Assembly: GCA_947086925.1 (NCBI GenBank)
Contig: CAMUAL010000021.1
Coordinates: 1 to 31,058 of the forward strand
Length of the DNA stretch: 31,058 bases
From: an uncultured Clostridia bacterium
GTDB taxonomy: Bacteria; Bacillota; Clostridia; Christensenellales; Pumilibacteraceae
Reading direction: 5' to 3'
A program made the position numbers and the translations under genes. Below are positions 29,758 to 31,058 of this stretch, in pieces (within the stretch, counting starts at the first letter, position 1; every line of letters begins with the position of its first letter). The notes beneath the pieces were generated by a model. That model was not told the origin of the DNA. It saw nothing but the letters and a program-made list of their open reading frames with translations, and did no database searches.

Positions 29758-30972
29758 ATGGACGCTAAAAAGAAAAAAAATTTAATAATCTTGTCTTCGG
29801 TTGCAGGCGGTCTTTTGGTTTCACTTCTGATGCTTATGTGGATTCGCACATTGAGTGCGGATTTTTCGGAATTTGTCTGTCGTTACATTTCGCGTCCCTG
29901 GGTTTACCTAATAGGTCATATAACTTCCGTACTTCCGTTTTCACTGTTCGAGTGGTGCGTGGTGCTGATTGTACTCGGCGCAATCGCACTTATAGTACTT
30001 ATGATAATCGCACTCGTTCATAAACGCGGCGCACTCGTTTTAAAAGGGTTGTGCATTGTCGTGATTTGCGTTCTATCGGTATTCAACGCATACACTTTGT
30101 TGGTAGGCTTTTCCTACTATCGCCCGTCCGCTCCCGTGCCCGTAAGCCAAACCGAATATACGCCGAATGAAGTAACCGAAATAGTACGCTATTTTGCCGA
30201 CGATTACTCCGCTCTTGCTTCTAAATTCGAGCGCGACGAACGCGGCAACGTAATTCCGCCGTACACGATTGGCGAACTCAGTAAAAAACTGCAAGAGGAA
30301 TACAAGCGGCTCGGCGGCGATTACTATTATTCCTACACACCCAAAGCAAAAGGACTCGTAAACAGTTGGTATCTCACCCTTAACAATCTTTCCGGCATAA
30401 CCTTTGTGCCGCTCGGCGAACCCACCGTAAACAAAGACATGCCAAAAAGCGATATTCCGCAAACCATGGCGCATGAAATGGCGCACGCAAAAGGAGTGAT
30501 GCGCGAAGGCGAAGCAAACTTCGTTGCCTACTACGTCTTGCTGTCGTCCGACGACGATTACCTGCGCTACTGCGGATACTTTGCATGCTTTTACGCTCTT
30601 TTGCCCGCAGTAAACGCCAATACAAGCATAAAAACCGATTACGCCGAAATTCTGAACGGTATGAATCCCGCAATATTTACCGAAGAAGAAAACTCATACA
30701 ACTTTTGGGCGGAAAAATCCAAACAACCGGGATTTGCGGGTTTTATAAACCGAGTGTTCGAAAAAATAGGCAATTTTATGAACGACATATTTTTAAAGAG
30801 CAACGGTGCCGACAACGGCAACGGCAGTTACGGCGACAAAGTGAACGACGGAGAAATTTCGGGAGGCGAAGAAAACCCCGACACCGGCGAAATTATATAT
30901 GACGTAACTTATTCGAGTGTGCAAAAAATGTTTTTCGCAATATGGGAAGAACGGTTGTCACCTCGACCGTAA
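29758..30972 (+). CDS. DUF3810-family membrane zincin
   Basis: A 404-residue membrane protein. Three N-terminal membrane helices (about 9-29, 65-88 and 95-117) precede a large outer domain. That domain has a HEMAH zinc-peptidase motif (His239, Glu240, His243) and a nearby Glu in REGEANFVAY (about 250-258), as in DUF3810 proteins, which are predicted metallopeptidases. A disordered Gly/Asn/Asp-rich stretch (about 340-370) precedes the end. The frame is open from TTG 29680, but the promoter overlaps that part and ATG 29758 begins MDAKKKKN. No ribosome site is present: leaderless. The last five residues and the stop (LSPRP) are coded by the first copy of the terminal repeat. Confidence 0.88.
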   Translation: MDAKKKKNLIILSSVAGGLLVSLLMLMWIRTLSADFSEFVCRYISRPWVYLIGHITSVLPFSLFEWCVVLIVLGAIALIVLMIIALVHKRGALVLKGLCIVVICVLSVFNAYTLLVGFSYYRPSAPVPVSQTEYTPNEVTEIVRYFADDYSALASKFERDERGNVIPPYTIGELSKKLQEEYKRLGGDYYYSYTPKAKGLVNSWYLTLNNLSGITFVPLGEPTVNKDMPKSDIPQTMAHEMAHAKGVMREGEANFVAYYVLLSSDDDYLRYCGYFACFYALLPAVNANTSIKTDYAEILNGMNPAIFTEEENSYNFWAEKSKQPGFAGFINRVFEKIGNFMNDIFLKSNGADNGNGSYGDKVNDGEISGGEENPDTGEIIYDVTYSSVQKMFFAIWEERLSPRP

Positions 30973-31026
30973 TTACAACCGCACATTGTCACCTCGACCG
31001 TAACAAACACCGTCACCTCGACCGTA
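30957..31026 (+). repeat. three direct copies of a 15-bp repeat
   Basis: GTCACCTCGACCGTA occurs at 30957-30971, 30988-31002 and 31012-31026, with unequal gaps of 16 and 9 bases. The first two share 18 bases (TTGTCACCTCGACCGTAA). The third continues into GCGGAGAGGTCTTA, giving an imperfect dyad typical of dispersed intergenic repeats. The first copy overlaps the DUF3810 stop codon. Nothing else is seen to the window end. Confidence 0.8.
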
Positions 31027-31058
31027 GCGGAGAGGTCTTAGCAATACGGATTAATTAG

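Noticed and set aside
30957..31038. CRISPR-like array at the window end
   Set aside because: Only three 15-bp copies with short unequal gaps (16 and 9 bases), the first inside a gene, and no cas gene.

Overview
The window reads as chromosomal DNA of a low-to-mid GC Gram-positive bacterium of the Bacillota, most likely an uncultured Clostridia-type lineage. Reasons: a germination protease (GPR) gene marks a present or ancestral spore former; CdaA, a YetF/DUF421 plus DUF4363 pair and strong AGGAGG-type ribosome sites are typical; promoters match sigma-A closely (one is a perfect TTGACA-17-TATAAT); TGA is a normal stop. GTG and TTG starts are frequent. Most genes are core housekeeping genes; there is no prophage, transposase or CRISPR array. 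Species cannot be named from this sequence.

Layout. 105-3931 (minus): a small zinc-ribbon protein, a GH27 alpha-galactosidase and a divergent GH95-like glycosidase, all without signal peptides, so acting on imported glycans. 4092-6683 (minus): a large multi-membrane M28-type protein with a ruined zinc site. 6814-8181: a small unknown gene and a WYL regulator, divergent, with a perfect 25-bp palindrome between them. 8258-12004 (minus): polA, coaE and a lytic transglycosylase, with a PAP2 phosphatase diverging from polA. 13001-13087: tRNA-Leu(CAA), followed by a repeat-rich patch with a copy of the tRNA 3' end, then an AT-rich tetR/membrane-protein pair that looks acquired. 14714-15920: an acetyltransferase and a flavoprotein. 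15996-17544 (minus): gpr and murI. 17716-18387: rpsT with a very long Lys/Ala/Glu tail. 18585-19594: a lipoprotein and a small membrane protein. 19598-23259 (minus): cdaA, a 48-residue membrane microprotein, a DUF1015 gene and lysC. 23440-23901: a small single-pass membrane protein. 24007-26883 (minus): a second degenerate M28-type lipoprotein with a membrane partner, and holA. 27012-29623 (minus): plsC, mtnN, yetF-like and DUF4363. 29758-30972: a DUF3810 membrane zincin, with a triplicated 15-bp repeat at the window end.

The most interesting signals are: two unrelated-context membrane M28 proteins that both lack the catalytic and zinc residues; a 48-residue membrane protein sitting where CdaR is expected behind cdaA and coupled by a GTGA overlap to DUF1015; two genes (PAP2 and lytic transglycosylase) whose ribosome sites and N-termini point to ACG and ATA starts; two genes (polA and the DUF3810 gene) whose consensus promoters place transcription start on the ATG, implying leaderless mRNAs; an S20 protein with a tail longer than its ribosomal domain; and an acid/base residue exchange in the GH95-like enzyme. 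No complete defence, secretion or biosynthetic system is visible.
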